64,000 nt of DNA from Edaphobacter sp. (GTDB lineage Bacteria > Acidobacteriota > Terriglobia > Terriglobales > Acidobacteriaceae), in assembly GCF_028283685.1 (NCBI RefSeq), contig NZ_JAPWKF010000007.1, forward strand, positions 868,001-932,000. Reading direction: 5' to 3'. Below the pieces are notes generated by a model. It saw only the letters and a program-made list of their open reading frames with translations, searched no databases and was not told where the DNA came from. Below are positions 54,963 through 63,561 of the stretch, piece by piece. A program made the position numbers and the translations under genes. Within the stretch, counting starts at the first letter, position 1, and each line of letters opens with the position of its first letter.

Positions 54963-56271
54963 CCTTCTCCGTGAGCTTCAGATAAACAATGTCGCCGGTC
55001 TTCAGGAACGCATCCGCTGTAGGAAACTCTGTCCACTTCCAATCGTCTGGCGTCAACGTCGCCTTCTGCGAGGCCAGCTTCACCACCACGCGCTTCGGCT
55101 CCACCGACAACACCACGCCATGCACATACGCGTCTCTCGCCAGCGGATCGACCCAGTCAGGATGGACGTACGATTCAACGTCCAGCCCGCCCAGCACCAC
55201 GTTCGCCAGCCGCGACTTCCAGCCATGCCTCCGCTCATACGACGCCGCACCATTCAGCACGGCACGATTAGCCACACGCTGCAGGTCCAGATCGAGCGTC
55301 GTATACACCTTCAACCCTGCGCCATGAACCTCTTCGACGCCATACTCCTTCTCCAGCTGCCGCCGCACCTCTTCCACAAAGTACGGGGCCTCACTGTTAG
55401 CCGGCGGCTCGATGTGCAGCCCCAGTGGAGCCCCCTTCGCAGCGTCTGCCTGCTTCTCGGTAATCTTGTCGTCGTGCTCCATCTCGCTCAGCACCAGATT
55501 GCGGCGCTTCAACGCGCGCTCCGGATGCCGTACCGGCGAGTAGTACTCCGGCCCCTTCGGCAAACCCGCCAGCAGCGCCGCCTCCGGCAGCGTCAGGTCC
55601 TTCGCATGCTTCGAGAAGTAGTACTGCGCTCCCGCCTCAAAGCCATACGTTCCGCGGCCAAGATAGATCTGGTTGGCGTACAGCTCGAAGATCTGGTTCT
55701 TCGTAAACCGCCTCTCGATCTGCATCGAGAGGATGACCTCCTGGAACTTGCGTCCAAAGGTCTTCTCATTCGACAGGAAGAGATTCCTCGCCAGCTGCAT
55801 CGTGATCGTCGACGATCCCTGCGAACGGCGCTTATCCTTCAGATCGCGGTAAGCCGCTCCGATCGCGCGGAACAGGTTCACACCCCAGTTGCTGTCAAAG
55901 CTCTTATCTTCGATCGAGACGATCGCCTGCTTCAGTACCGGCGGGAACTCGGTGTACGGCACCACAACACGCCGCTCCAGCGCGAACGAGCCAAACACCC
56001 GGCCGTGCACATCCAGCAGCTCCGTTGTCGTATTCGGACGATATCGCGTCAGGTCGTCCATCTGCGGCAGATCGATGGAATACACCAGCATCAGCCCGCA
56101 CAACGCGCCAAAGACCGCCGACAAAGCCAGCAATGTGTAGAAGGTGAACTTGCGCGCAATGCGTCGCGTTGGGTACTCAGGCCCTTCGAGCACACGCCTT
56201 ACCAGGCGCTGCCACCAGGTCTCGGTTTCCACGCTCGGGGAGTGATCTTCGTGGCTGAAAATGCTCGGCAC
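54679..56271 (-). CDS. penicillin-binding protein 1A, glycosyltransferase part before a frameshift
   Basis: N-terminal piece of the same class A PBP. Basic head, membrane helix (FYTLLALSAVFGALCGLMLV), then the GT51 transglycosylase domain with the catalytic Glu in IVSIEDKSFDSNWGVN, QGSSTITMQLARNLFL and NQIYLGRGTYGFEAGAQYYF. Linker and OB-like regions follow to KASLEQDSG. The frame then runs on into non-PBP sequence (arginine-rich, RERRGGGDGGRQG) until 54679, the sign of a one-base insertion in GGG at 54911-54913. Either a sequence error or a real truncation that leaves glycosyltransferase without transpeptidase. The intact protein would be about 790 residues. Confidence 0.75.
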   Translation of the reverse strand: MPSIFSHEDHSPSVETETWWQRLVRRVLEGPEYPTRRIARKFTFYTLLALSAVFGALCGLMLVYSIDLPQMDDLTRYRPNTTTELLDVHGRVFGSFALERRVVVPYTEFPPVLKQAIVSIEDKSFDSNWGVNLFRAIGAAYRDLKDKRRSQGSSTITMQLARNLFLSNEKTFGRKFQEVILSMQIERRFTKNQIFELYANQIYLGRGTYGFEAGAQYYFSKHAKDLTLPEAALLAGLPKGPEYYSPVRHPERALKRRNLVLSEMEHDDKITEKQADAAKGAPLGLHIEPPANSEAPYFVEEVRRQLEKEYGVEEVHGAGLKVYTTLDLDLQRVANRAVLNGAASYERRHGWKSRLANVVLGGLDVESYVHPDWVDPLARDAYVHGVVLSVEPKRVVVKLASQKATLTPDDWKWTEFPTADAFLKTGDIVYLKLTEKGADGSWKASLEQDSGAQGIADGGRQRERRGGGDGGRQGLQPVAVQPRDAGAAAGWVVVQAVCVHDCGRGWRQVDRYDRRRAGDLPDAEWAVHAA

Positions 56272-56373
56272 TGCCCTTCACCTTAGCATGTTCTCCACGC
56301 CGGAAAAGGGCAGGCTGCGGACCCCGCATCTGCAGGTCAACCTGGCCGAGCCAAAACCAACAGCAGCAGTAGG

Positions 56374-57603
56374 TTAGGCGGCCTTGCTCTTCAGCAGATC
56401 AAGTGCCTTGCTCAGCTGATCGTCCACCGTAATTCCAGGCTTCTTCGGCTGCTGCGGCTGAGCCTGAGTCGGCGTGGCCGCGTCGTCATCATCAGCATCG
56501 TCGCTGAAGTTCGAGGCAACCTGAACACCAGGCATCACACCTTCATCTTCCAGCTTCTTGCCCGACGGAGACTCATACTTCGCCACCGAAAGGATCAGGG
56601 CGCCTCCGTCCGGCATTTCGAAGGTCTTCTGCTGCGACCCCTCGCCAAACGTCTTCTCGCCCACCAGGTCGGCGCGATGGTTATCCAGCAGCGCAGCGGC
56701 GACGATCTCTCCCGGCCCCGCCGTCCCACGGTTCACCAGTACCACCAGCGGAGCCGTGGCATTCACTGCCTTCGACGACTCTGCCGCGAAGGTCTGCTTC
56801 TCCACCTTCTGCCCCTCGAGGGTCGCAATCGTGCCGGTCTTCAGGAACATGTTCGCCAGACGCATCGCCTCAGGAATATCGCCGGCCGCCACATCGCGAA
56901 GGTCGAGCAGCACCTTCTTGTTGCCTGACTTCGACATTCCCTTCAGCTTCGACTCCACCTGCTGCACATGATCGTGATCGAGGATGCCCGGCTTCAGGTA
57001 GAGGATGGACGAGTTCTCATACATCGTCTCTCCCACAGGCGGCATCTGCGTGATCACGCGGGTCATCGTTACCTTCTCCGGCTCCGCCTTGCGCGGACGT
57101 ACGACCGCGACCGACAACTCGCTGCCCGGAGCGCCCTCCAGCATCATCCGGATCATCGCCAGCGAGAGATCGCGGGTGTCCTGCGTGCCGATGGCCTCAA
57201 TAATGTCGCCATCGTTCAAATTCGCCTTGTCCGCCGGGCTTCCCGGAACCACCGAGACGACCGTCGCATAGCCGTAGCGCTTGGAGACGTTGATGCCGAC
57301 CTGCGCCTTGCCGCCCTTATCCGCCTTGAAGGTCTTATAGTCTTCCGCCGTCAGGTAGCTCGAATCCGCATCGAGCGACTCCAGCAGGCCGCGCAGGGCA
57401 CCATTCGTCACAGCCTTGATGTTCGGCTCTTCGACGTAGTCGGTCTGGATATGCCGCAGCACCTCGCTGTACACGTTGATCTGCCGGTAAGCGCCTTCCT
57501 GGTCCGTCGCGGCGCTCACGCCACTCGAGTTCACACCCAGGAACACGGCCAGTACCAGAACCACCGACACCGCGAGCAGCAGGATCTTCGTAATCTTCGG
57601 CAT
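56374..57603 (-). CDS. S41 (CtpA-like) protease homologue lacking catalytic residues
   Basis: About 409 residues: N-terminal membrane or signal segment (ILLLAVSVVLVLAVFLGV), CtpA-type helical region, PDZ domain (VSVVPGSPADKANLNDGD), and an S41 core (VLLDLRDVAAGDIPEAMRLA). At the nucleophile position, where active members read G-[ST]-A-S-A-S-E-I, this one reads GTAGPGEIVAAAL. At the lysine position FGKG, it reads FGEGSQQ. Both catalytic Ser and Lys are therefore replaced, so it should be inactive as a protease. The start is at MPKITKIL, 11 codons inside the longest frame. It lies upstream of and co-directional with the PBP gene, perhaps acting as a PDZ scaffold. Confidence 0.82.
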   Translation of the reverse strand: MPKITKILLLAVSVVLVLAVFLGVNSSGVSAATDQEGAYRQINVYSEVLRHIQTDYVEEPNIKAVTNGALRGLLESLDADSSYLTAEDYKTFKADKGGKAQVGINVSKRYGYATVVSVVPGSPADKANLNDGDIIEAIGTQDTRDLSLAMIRMMLEGAPGSELSVAVVRPRKAEPEKVTMTRVITQMPPVGETMYENSSILYLKPGILDHDHVQQVESKLKGMSKSGNKKVLLDLRDVAAGDIPEAMRLANMFLKTGTIATLEGQKVEKQTFAAESSKAVNATAPLVVLVNRGTAGPGEIVAAALLDNHRADLVGEKTFGEGSQQKTFEMPDGGALILSVAKYESPSGKKLEDEGVMPGVQVASNFSDDADDDDAATPTQAQPQQPKKPGITVDDQLSKALDLLKSKAA

Positions 57604-57771
57604 AGAAACAGAACTCTCCCGACACACCCTGGGCATGTCCGACAGCGGTTAGACGAACGCCGCTGCCAAAATGATACTCTCGCAGCCGGATTCCGCGATA
57701 CCGGGGCTATCTCAAACAGATCGTGGACTCTTGGTGGCGGCAGCAAGGGCTGGAGCGTGCCTTGCGAGCGT

Positions 57772-57821
57772 GTAAACCTAAGGAATTGCCGTAAACCTAA
57801 GGGATAATACCCGTAGGTTTA
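57772..57821. repeat. GTAAACCTAAGG direct repeats with an inverted copy
   Basis: GTAAACCTAAGG occurs at 57772-57783 and 57791-57802. TAAACCTA (57792-57799) pairs perfectly with TAGGTTTA (57814-57821), and GGG/CCC extends the stem. It lies upstream of the S41-like gene and downstream of the tRNA. Possible regulator site or RNA hairpin; no T run follows. The rest of 57604-57892 shows no gene. Confidence 0.45.
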
Positions 57822-57892
57822 TGCCCACAACAGCAAGGGCAAAAGATGCAAATCCTTTGATTACAACAACTCAGTTGTACACTGTGGTCTTT

Positions 57893-57969
57893 TGGTGGCG
57901 GTGGACAGAATCGAACTGTCGACCTACGGGTTATGAGTCCGTCGCTCTAACCATCTGAGCTACACCGCC
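57893..57969 (-). tRNA. tRNA with anticodon CAT (Met, or Ile2)
   Basis: Cloverleaf read by eye on the minus strand: acceptor GGCGGTG/CACCGCC, D arm GCTC...GAGC, anticodon loop CTCATAA, T arm GACAG-TTCGATT-CTGTC, discriminator A and encoded CCA. The last anticodon-stem pair is A.C rather than a Watson-Crick pair, a small oddity. CAT fits elongator Met or lysidine-modified Ile2; it is not an initiator type, because the first acceptor pair is G-C. Confidence 0.9.
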
Positions 57970-58116
57970 GATGTGGTGAGAACTGCGCCAGCGTAACGCT
58001 TTACGCGATCCACAGGAGGGCGGATCGCCTTGGCACAGCCATCTCCAATCATACTTGATTCCCGCCTCGCGGCAAAGCCCGGAGGGGTGTAACAATCGCT
58101 TGAGGAGCAACCGGCC

Positions 58117-58848
58117 ATTTCCACCCAGCGACCATCCACACTTGGCGTCATTCCGGCACGCCTCGCCTCCACACGCCTGCCCCGCAAGGTCTTGCGCCAG
58201 ATCGCCGGACGCCCCATGCTCGCCTGGGTCTACGATGCCGCCCGCGCCTGCCCCCAGCTCGACCAGGTCATCATCGCCACCGACTCCGAAGAGATCGTTG
58301 CCGTCTGCGAGAAGAACAGCTGGCCCGTGCAGATGACCTCACCCGACCTGACCAGCGGCACGGATCGCGTCCATGCCGTCTCGCAGCTCATCGACGCCGA
58401 TATTTACGTCAACATTCAGGGCGATGAGCCGCTGCTCAAACCTGAACACCTGACCGCGCTGCTTCGCCCCTTCGCGCAGCCTCACGTCGAGGTCTCGACG
58501 CTCAAGGTCGCCTGCACCCCGGTCAACATCCACAATCCCAATGCCGTAAAGGTCGTCACCGCCGCCGACGGGCGCGCGCTCTACTTCTCGCGCTCCACCA
58601 TCCCCTACAACCGCGACGGAGGCCCGGCACAGTATTGGAAGCACATCGGCCTGTATGGCTACCGAAAGTCCGCGCTGGAGCGCTTTCCCACGCTGCACAG
58701 CACGCTCGAACACACCGAACGGCTTGAGCAGCTGCGCTTCCTCGAAAACGGCATCACGGTCTATGTCGAGCCCACCGAGTTCGACACGGTCGGCGTCGAT
58801 ACCGAAGAAGACCTGCGTCAGGTCGAGGCGCTGCTGCTCAGCCGATAG
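58117..58848 (+). CDS. kdsB: 3-deoxy-manno-octulosonate cytidylyltransferase, apparent ATT start
   Basis: Makes CMP-Kdo for lipopolysaccharide. The conserved N-terminus VIPARLASTRLPRKVL lies upstream of the first ordinary start codon (TTG 58192), so that codon cannot be the start. In frame between the stop at 58090-58092 and 58192 there is no ATG, GTG or TTG. ATT 58117 has GAGGAG nine bases upstream and gives 243 residues, the normal KdsB length. Other motifs: VNIQGDEPLLKPEHL, ALYFSRSTIPYNRDG, KHIGLYGYRKSAL, EQLRFLENGI and DTEEDL. Divergent from the tRNA. Confidence 0.85.
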   Translation: MSTQRPSTLGVIPARLASTRLPRKVLRQIAGRPMLAWVYDAARACPQLDQVIIATDSEEIVAVCEKNSWPVQMTSPDLTSGTDRVHAVSQLIDADIYVNIQGDEPLLKPEHLTALLRPFAQPHVEVSTLKVACTPVNIHNPNAVKVVTAADGRALYFSRSTIPYNRDGGPAQYWKHIGLYGYRKSALERFPTLHSTLEHTERLEQLRFLENGITVYVEPTEFDTVGVDTEEDLRQVEALLLSR

Positions 58849-58871
58849 GCTAACGAACCCGGGGAAACGAT

Positions 58872-59531
58872 CTAGCGAGCCGAGGGAAACTGCAGCTGAA
58901 GCCCCTCGCCGCTGCTTGTGACAACCAGCCCTTCCAACGAGGAAACCACCCAATCAGCCTGGTGCAGATCTGCAAGCGTATGCGTTCCGATCACTCCCAG
59001 CACCCGCGAGCCTGCGGCCTTCCCCGCTCCGACGCCGGAAGGCGCATCCTCAACCACCACGCACTCCGCATTGCTGAAGCCAAGCAGTCCGGCGCCGCGC
59101 ATATAAGGCTCAGGATCAGGCTTGCCCTTCTCCACCATGTCCGCCGTGATGAAACGCTCCGGCACTGGCAGTCCGACAATCTCCAGCCGCGCGATGGCCA
59201 GACGCTTCGTCGCCGAGGTCACAATGGCCCAGCGATCCTTCGGCAGCCCCTCCAGAAGCGTCTTCACTCCCGGCAGCACCTTCAGATCGGCGGTGTCTTC
59301 GATCTCCATATCCTCGACCACACGCAGCCCTTCTATCGCGTCGATATCAGGACGCAGGCTCTTGATGATGTCGATCGCACGAACGCCATGCGGAACATGG
59401 TAGTTATCCGCATCCGGCACGTCGTACATCTTCGCCCAACGCTTCCAGCACCGCTCCACCGAGCCGATCGAGCTGATCAGCACACCATCCATGTCAAACA
59501 GTAGGCCTTTGGCCTGAACCTCAACCTGCAC
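58872..59531 (-). CDS. HAD-family sugar-phosphatase-like hydrolase
   Basis: 219-residue HAD phosphatase with a C1-type cap. Nucleophile motif LLFDMDGVLISS, Ser/Thr motif AIVTSATKRLA, Lys in KGKPDPEPYMRG, and CVVVEDAPSGVGAGKAAG for Mg2+ binding. This resembles small sugar-phosphate phosphatases (2-deoxyglucose-6-P or beta-phosphoglucomutase-like). It lies 2 bases after the phosphohexomutase gene, suggesting a sugar-phosphate role. Confidence 0.83.
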   Translation of the reverse strand: MQVEVQAKGLLFDMDGVLISSIGSVERCWKRWAKMYDVPDADNYHVPHGVRAIDIIKSLRPDIDAIEGLRVVEDMEIEDTADLKVLPGVKTLLEGLPKDRWAIVTSATKRLAIARLEIVGLPVPERFITADMVEKGKPDPEPYMRGAGLLGFSNAECVVVEDAPSGVGAGKAAGSRVLGVIGTHTLADLHQADWVVSSLEGLVVTSSGEGLQLQFPSAR

Positions 59532-59533
59532 GC

Positions 59534-60973
59534 TTAAGCCTTTCCTGCATTAACGAAGTCCGTTGCGGACTTCAGAACCTTTTCGACGGATTCCGTTGAG
59601 CAGCTCTCCGAATACACACGCAGCAGCGGCTCCGTGCCCGAAGCGCGCAGCAGCAGCCAGGTCTCCGCCGCATTCTTCTTCGTCTTCGCCTCCGGGTTGT
59701 CGAGGAAGAACTTGATGCCGTCCATCGTCTCGACCCGCAGAACCTTCATGCCGGCAAACTCATCCACTCCGGCCTTCGCACGCGAGATCGCCGACTGCTT
59801 CAGCTCCTCGGAGATGTGCATGTCGATACGCCCGTACTGGTGCTCGCCAAACTCCTCCTGCAGCGCAGCGATCAGCTCACCCAGCGTCTTCTTCTCATCG
59901 GCCATCACGTTGGCCACCAGCAGGCTGTTCAGCATCCCGTCGCGTTCCGGAAGGTGCTTGCTGATGCCGATGCCGCCTGACTCCTCGCCACCGACGAGGA
60001 TCTCCTTCTCCAGCATCAGGTCAGCGACGTACTTGAAGCCGATGCCGTGCTCGTTCAGCTTGCGGCCATACTTCGCCGCAATGCGATCCATCATCTTCGT
60101 CGTGTTGAAGGCGCGCGTCAGCTCGCCCGGCCACTTCTTACGCTCCAGCAGCCACCACGCGATCAGGCTCAGCAGCTTGTGCGCGTCGACCACGTTGCCG
60201 TACTCGTCCACCGAGCCGATGCGGTCCGCGTCGCCGTCCGTCACCAGACCGGCATCGCAACGCTCTCCCACCACGGCAACCTGTGTCTCGGCGATGTGCG
60301 GAAGAATCGGCTCCGGGTTGATACCCGGAAATGCCGGGTTGATCTCGTTGCGAATCTCGGTGTAAGGGATGTCGGCCTTGGAGAAGATACCTGCGACAAC
60401 GCCCCGGCCCGCGCCGTACATTACGTCGAGCAGAAACTTGAACCCGGATGCCTTGATCGCCTCCAGATCGACAAACCTGGCAATCGCAGCGACGTACTCC
60501 GGCAGAAAATCGACTTCGGTAATCGAGGCTGGCGTCGCGGCCTTCGCCAGCGGCTTGTCCAGATAGCTCTCGATCGCGGTCATGATCGAAGGCTTGCCCG
60601 AGCCGCCATAGCTGGCCTTGTACTTCACGCCGTTCCACTCCGCCGGATTGTGGCTCGACGTAATCATCACGCCGCCCGCGGCCTTACGCTCACGCACCGC
60701 AAACGAGAGCGCCGGTGTCGGCGTCACATCCTTCGCCAGCTGAACCGGAATTCCGGCATCGGCGATTACCTGCGCGGCAACCCGCGCAAACGACTGCGAG
60801 CCGAAGCGCGTATCCCAGCCGATGCAGACACCGGCCTTGGCGTCCTCATGGGAGAGCACATAGTTCGCAATCGCCGCAACGGCGACACGCACATTCGCAT
60901 AGGTAAAGTCATCGGCAATAATGCCGCGCCAACCATCGGTTCCAAACTTCACCACTGACTTTGTCTCTGACAT
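59534..60973 (-). CDS. phosphoglucomutase/phosphomannomutase
   Basis: About 479-residue alpha-D-phosphohexomutase. Phosphoserine loop ITSSHNPAEWNG, metal loop DGDADRIGSVD, sugar-binding loop GGEESGGIGISKHLPERD and phosphate-binding RASGTEPLLRVYSES. The start is at MSETKSVVKFGTDGWRG, 18 codons into the longest frame, with AAGAGA upstream. With the next gene it can connect hexose-6-P to GDP-mannose. Confidence 0.92.
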   Translation of the reverse strand: MSETKSVVKFGTDGWRGIIADDFTYANVRVAVAAIANYVLSHEDAKAGVCIGWDTRFGSQSFARVAAQVIADAGIPVQLAKDVTPTPALSFAVRERKAAGGVMITSSHNPAEWNGVKYKASYGGSGKPSIMTAIESYLDKPLAKAATPASITEVDFLPEYVAAIARFVDLEAIKASGFKFLLDVMYGAGRGVVAGIFSKADIPYTEIRNEINPAFPGINPEPILPHIAETQVAVVGERCDAGLVTDGDADRIGSVDEYGNVVDAHKLLSLIAWWLLERKKWPGELTRAFNTTKMMDRIAAKYGRKLNEHGIGFKYVADLMLEKEILVGGEESGGIGISKHLPERDGMLNSLLVANVMADEKKTLGELIAALQEEFGEHQYGRIDMHISEELKQSAISRAKAGVDEFAGMKVLRVETMDGIKFFLDNPEAKTKKNAAETWLLLRASGTEPLLRVYSESCSTESVEKVLKSATDFVNAGKA

Positions 60974-61047
60974 AGGAATCTCTTGTCTGTTCCTTCTTGA
61001 GTGACACTTCTCGTTAAGAGACAGCACCGCTGCCCCTGTTGGATCGC

Positions 61048-62181
61048 CTAAACCAGATCTTCCCGGCCTGCACGCTTCAGCTCTGCCACAACTCTGCCCA
61101 CGTCCTGCGAACGCTCGCGCGTCGTAATCAGCAACGCATCGTCGGTCTCAACCACCACCAGGTCGCTGACGCCCACCAGCGCCACAGCCTTGCCCGGCGC
61201 GTACACATAGTTGCCCTGCGAATCGATATCGACACACGCCTGATTGGTCTTATCGAAGATATTCTTCTTCGCCAGATCATCCGGCCCGCAGTGCGCTACA
61301 TGCTCGTGCAACGCCGACCAGCACCCCAGGTCATTCCAGATAAAGTCAGCCGGCAGACAGTAGATCTCCGAGGCCTCTTCGCCCTTTGCCGAACGTGGCT
61401 CCAGCACCGCATAGTCAATCGAGATGTTCTCGCACAGCGGATACACCTCGGCAAAGATCTGCGTAAACTCCGGTGTCCCGTAAGCCGCTGCAATCTTTTC
61501 CATCAACGGAGCCATCGCAGGGCAGTGCTCGCGGATCGCGGACGCCAGCGTCTTTGCACTCCACAGAAACATGCCGCTGTTCCAGGCATAGTTGCCCGAC
61601 GCCATAAAGACCTCGGCCAGAGCCTTGTGCGGCTTTTCCGTAAAGCGCCTTACCCTTCGGACTTCAATCCCGCCGGCGACCTCAGTGACGGCGTCGACCG
61701 CTTCACCGCGCTCGATATATCCGTAGCCTGTCTCAGCCTTCGTCGCCGGTACGCCCAGCACGACGATCCTCTCACCGCTGGCAGCGATCTTCGCTCCCGC
61801 CTTCACGATCTCGGCAAAACGGTCTATATCGCCTACGACATGATCGGAGGGGAAGATGCCGATCACGGCATTGGGGTTCGTCGTCTCCAACAGAAACGCC
61901 GCCAGAGCGCAGGCCGGAGCGGTGTTGCGCGCCGCGGGCTCGTTAAGGATCTTGCCCTCATCCAGTCCAGGCAGCTGACGCACAATCTCTTCACGCAGCA
62001 GGTCGTTGGTGATCACCCAGATATCGCTGGCACTTGAGACCTTCGACAGACGATCCACTGTCTGCTGAATCATGGTCTGCTCGCCATCCAGCGCCAGAAC
62101 CTGCTTCGCTCTGGAGCGGCGGCTTCTCGGCCAGAACCGGGTTCCGCTACCACCGGCAAGAATCACTGGTGCAAAATGCAA
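61048..62181 (-). CDS. manC: mannose-1-phosphate guanylyltransferase
   Basis: About 377 residues, single nucleotidyltransferase domain (no fused isomerase). Signature VILAGGSGTRFWPRSRRSRAK near the start; then PACALAAFLLETTNP, GIFPSDHVVGD and NYAWNSGMFLWSAKTLA. The start is put at TTG 62181 because GGAGG stands 5 bases upstream; in-frame ATG 62193, ATG 62211 and GTG 62226 are alternatives. It makes GDP-mannose for glycans. Confidence 0.9.
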   Translation of the reverse strand: MHFAPVILAGGSGTRFWPRSRRSRAKQVLALDGEQTMIQQTVDRLSKVSSASDIWVITNDLLREEIVRQLPGLDEGKILNEPAARNTAPACALAAFLLETTNPNAVIGIFPSDHVVGDIDRFAEIVKAGAKIAASGERIVVLGVPATKAETGYGYIERGEAVDAVTEVAGGIEVRRVRRFTEKPHKALAEVFMASGNYAWNSGMFLWSAKTLASAIREHCPAMAPLMEKIAAAYGTPEFTQIFAEVYPLCENISIDYAVLEPRSAKGEEASEIYCLPADFIWNDLGCWSALHEHVAHCGPDDLAKKNIFDKTNQACVDIDSQGNYVYAPGKAVALVGVSDLVVVETDDALLITTRERSQDVGRVVAELKRAGREDLV

Positions 62182-62274
62182 TGTTTCCTCCATTTGACGC
62201 ACGTCGCTCATCTCTATCGATTCCACAGAAAAACCGCATCGGCTTGATCCGATGCGGCCCCGTTCTGAATTTTC

Positions 62275-63471
62275 CTACCCTAACGATGCGAAGTACTCCC
62301 GCATCCTCTTCACGCCCTCGTCAATCACATCATGCGAGACCGCGTAAGAGAGGCGGATATGGTCTGCCGTTCCGAATGCCTCACCCGGCACCACCACCAC
62401 ATGCGCTTCGCTCAGTAGCTTCGCCGCCAGGTCGGTCGCAGACTTCACGCCGCCCCTGCCGATGAAGTTCTTCACGTTCGGATACACGTAGAAGGCACCC
62501 TCGGGAACCGTGCAGGTCAATCCAGGGATCGTCTTGAAGCCCTCGAGCACACGATCGCGCAGCTTCACATAGTCCGCGCGCATCTCCGCGACGCATTCCT
62601 GCGAGCTCGATACCGCAGCGATCGATGCACGCTGCACCATACTCGCCGTATTCGAGGTCGACTGCGACTGCAGCTTGCTCATCGCGGCAATCACGGCCTT
62701 CGGCCCCAGCGCATAACCAGCGCGCCAGCCAGTCATCGCATAGGTCTTCGATAGCGAACCCAGCACGACGACGTGCTCCTTGCAGTCGAGGAAGCTTCCA
62801 CCGGAGACGATGTTGCCCGTGAAGTTCAGATAGACGTAGCACTCATCCAGCAGCACAAAGATGTCGCGCTTGTGCGCCATGCGGACGATCGCCTCAAGAT
62901 CCTCGGGCGAGACAACCGCACCCGACGGATTCGACGGCGTATTCAGGATGATCGCCTTCGTCTTCGGCGTAATCGCCGCTTCAATCATCTTCGCCGTCAC
63001 ACGGAAGTTCTCCGCCTCGTTCGACTGAACGAAGACCGGGGTGCCCCCTGCGTACTGAATGATGTCCTTGAACGACACCCAGTACGGCACCGGCAGAATG
63101 ACCTCATCGCCATGATCGACCAGAACCTGGATGGCATTGAAGAGCGCCAGCTTACCGCCCGTCGTAAAGACGCACTCCTCGGGGGTGTAATCCGAACCGA
63201 AGTCCGTCTTGTGACGATCGACGATCGCCCTGCGAATCTCCGGCGTTCCCGCCACGTTCGTGTAACGGGTAAAGTTATTCTCAATCGCCTCGATCGCGGC
63301 ATCCTTGATGTGCCGCGGAGTGTTGAAGTGGGGCTCGCCCGCGCCAAAGTCCGACAGGTCGATGCCCTCGGACTTCAGCTTCAGCGCCGCCGCCGTAATC
63401 GCCATCGTCGCCGAAACTTCGATGCGGCCGATGCGGTCCGCAAACACCTTGGTTGCCGTTGCTGTGCTCAT
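62275..63471 (-). CDS. pyridoxal-phosphate aminotransferase (aspartate aminotransferase type)
   Basis: 398-residue class I aminotransferase. Motifs: LSDFGAGEPHFNTPRHIKDA, YTNVAGTPEIRRAI, LNTPSNPSGAV (Asn for PLP), DECYVYL (Asp/Tyr), LGSLSKTYAMTGWRAGY with the Schiff-base Lys in SKT, and the C-terminal Arg in IRLSYAVS. Best fit is the Ib aspartate/prephenate aminotransferase group. It diverges from the RraA-like gene. Confidence 0.92.
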   Translation of the reverse strand: MSTATATKVFADRIGRIEVSATMAITAAALKLKSEGIDLSDFGAGEPHFNTPRHIKDAAIEAIENNFTRYTNVAGTPEIRRAIVDRHKTDFGSDYTPEECVFTTGGKLALFNAIQVLVDHGDEVILPVPYWVSFKDIIQYAGGTPVFVQSNEAENFRVTAKMIEAAITPKTKAIILNTPSNPSGAVVSPEDLEAIVRMAHKRDIFVLLDECYVYLNFTGNIVSGGSFLDCKEHVVVLGSLSKTYAMTGWRAGYALGPKAVIAAMSKLQSQSTSNTASMVQRASIAAVSSSQECVAEMRADYVKLRDRVLEGFKTIPGLTCTVPEGAFYVYPNVKNFIGRGGVKSATDLAAKLLSEAHVVVVPGEAFGTADHIRLSYAVSHDVIDEGVKRMREYFASLG

Positions 63472-63561
63472 AGCAATAGTGTGTCAGATTTGACGACCGA
63501 GCGAAAGGCATACTGCTACCGCAAAGGAGCTATGGCCTCCGTGCTCTATCTTAGGGAGATC

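Noticed and set aside
54688..56286. 532-codon plus-strand frame opposite the PBP gene
   Set aside because: Antisense shadow; the opposite strand carries clear GT51 motifs.
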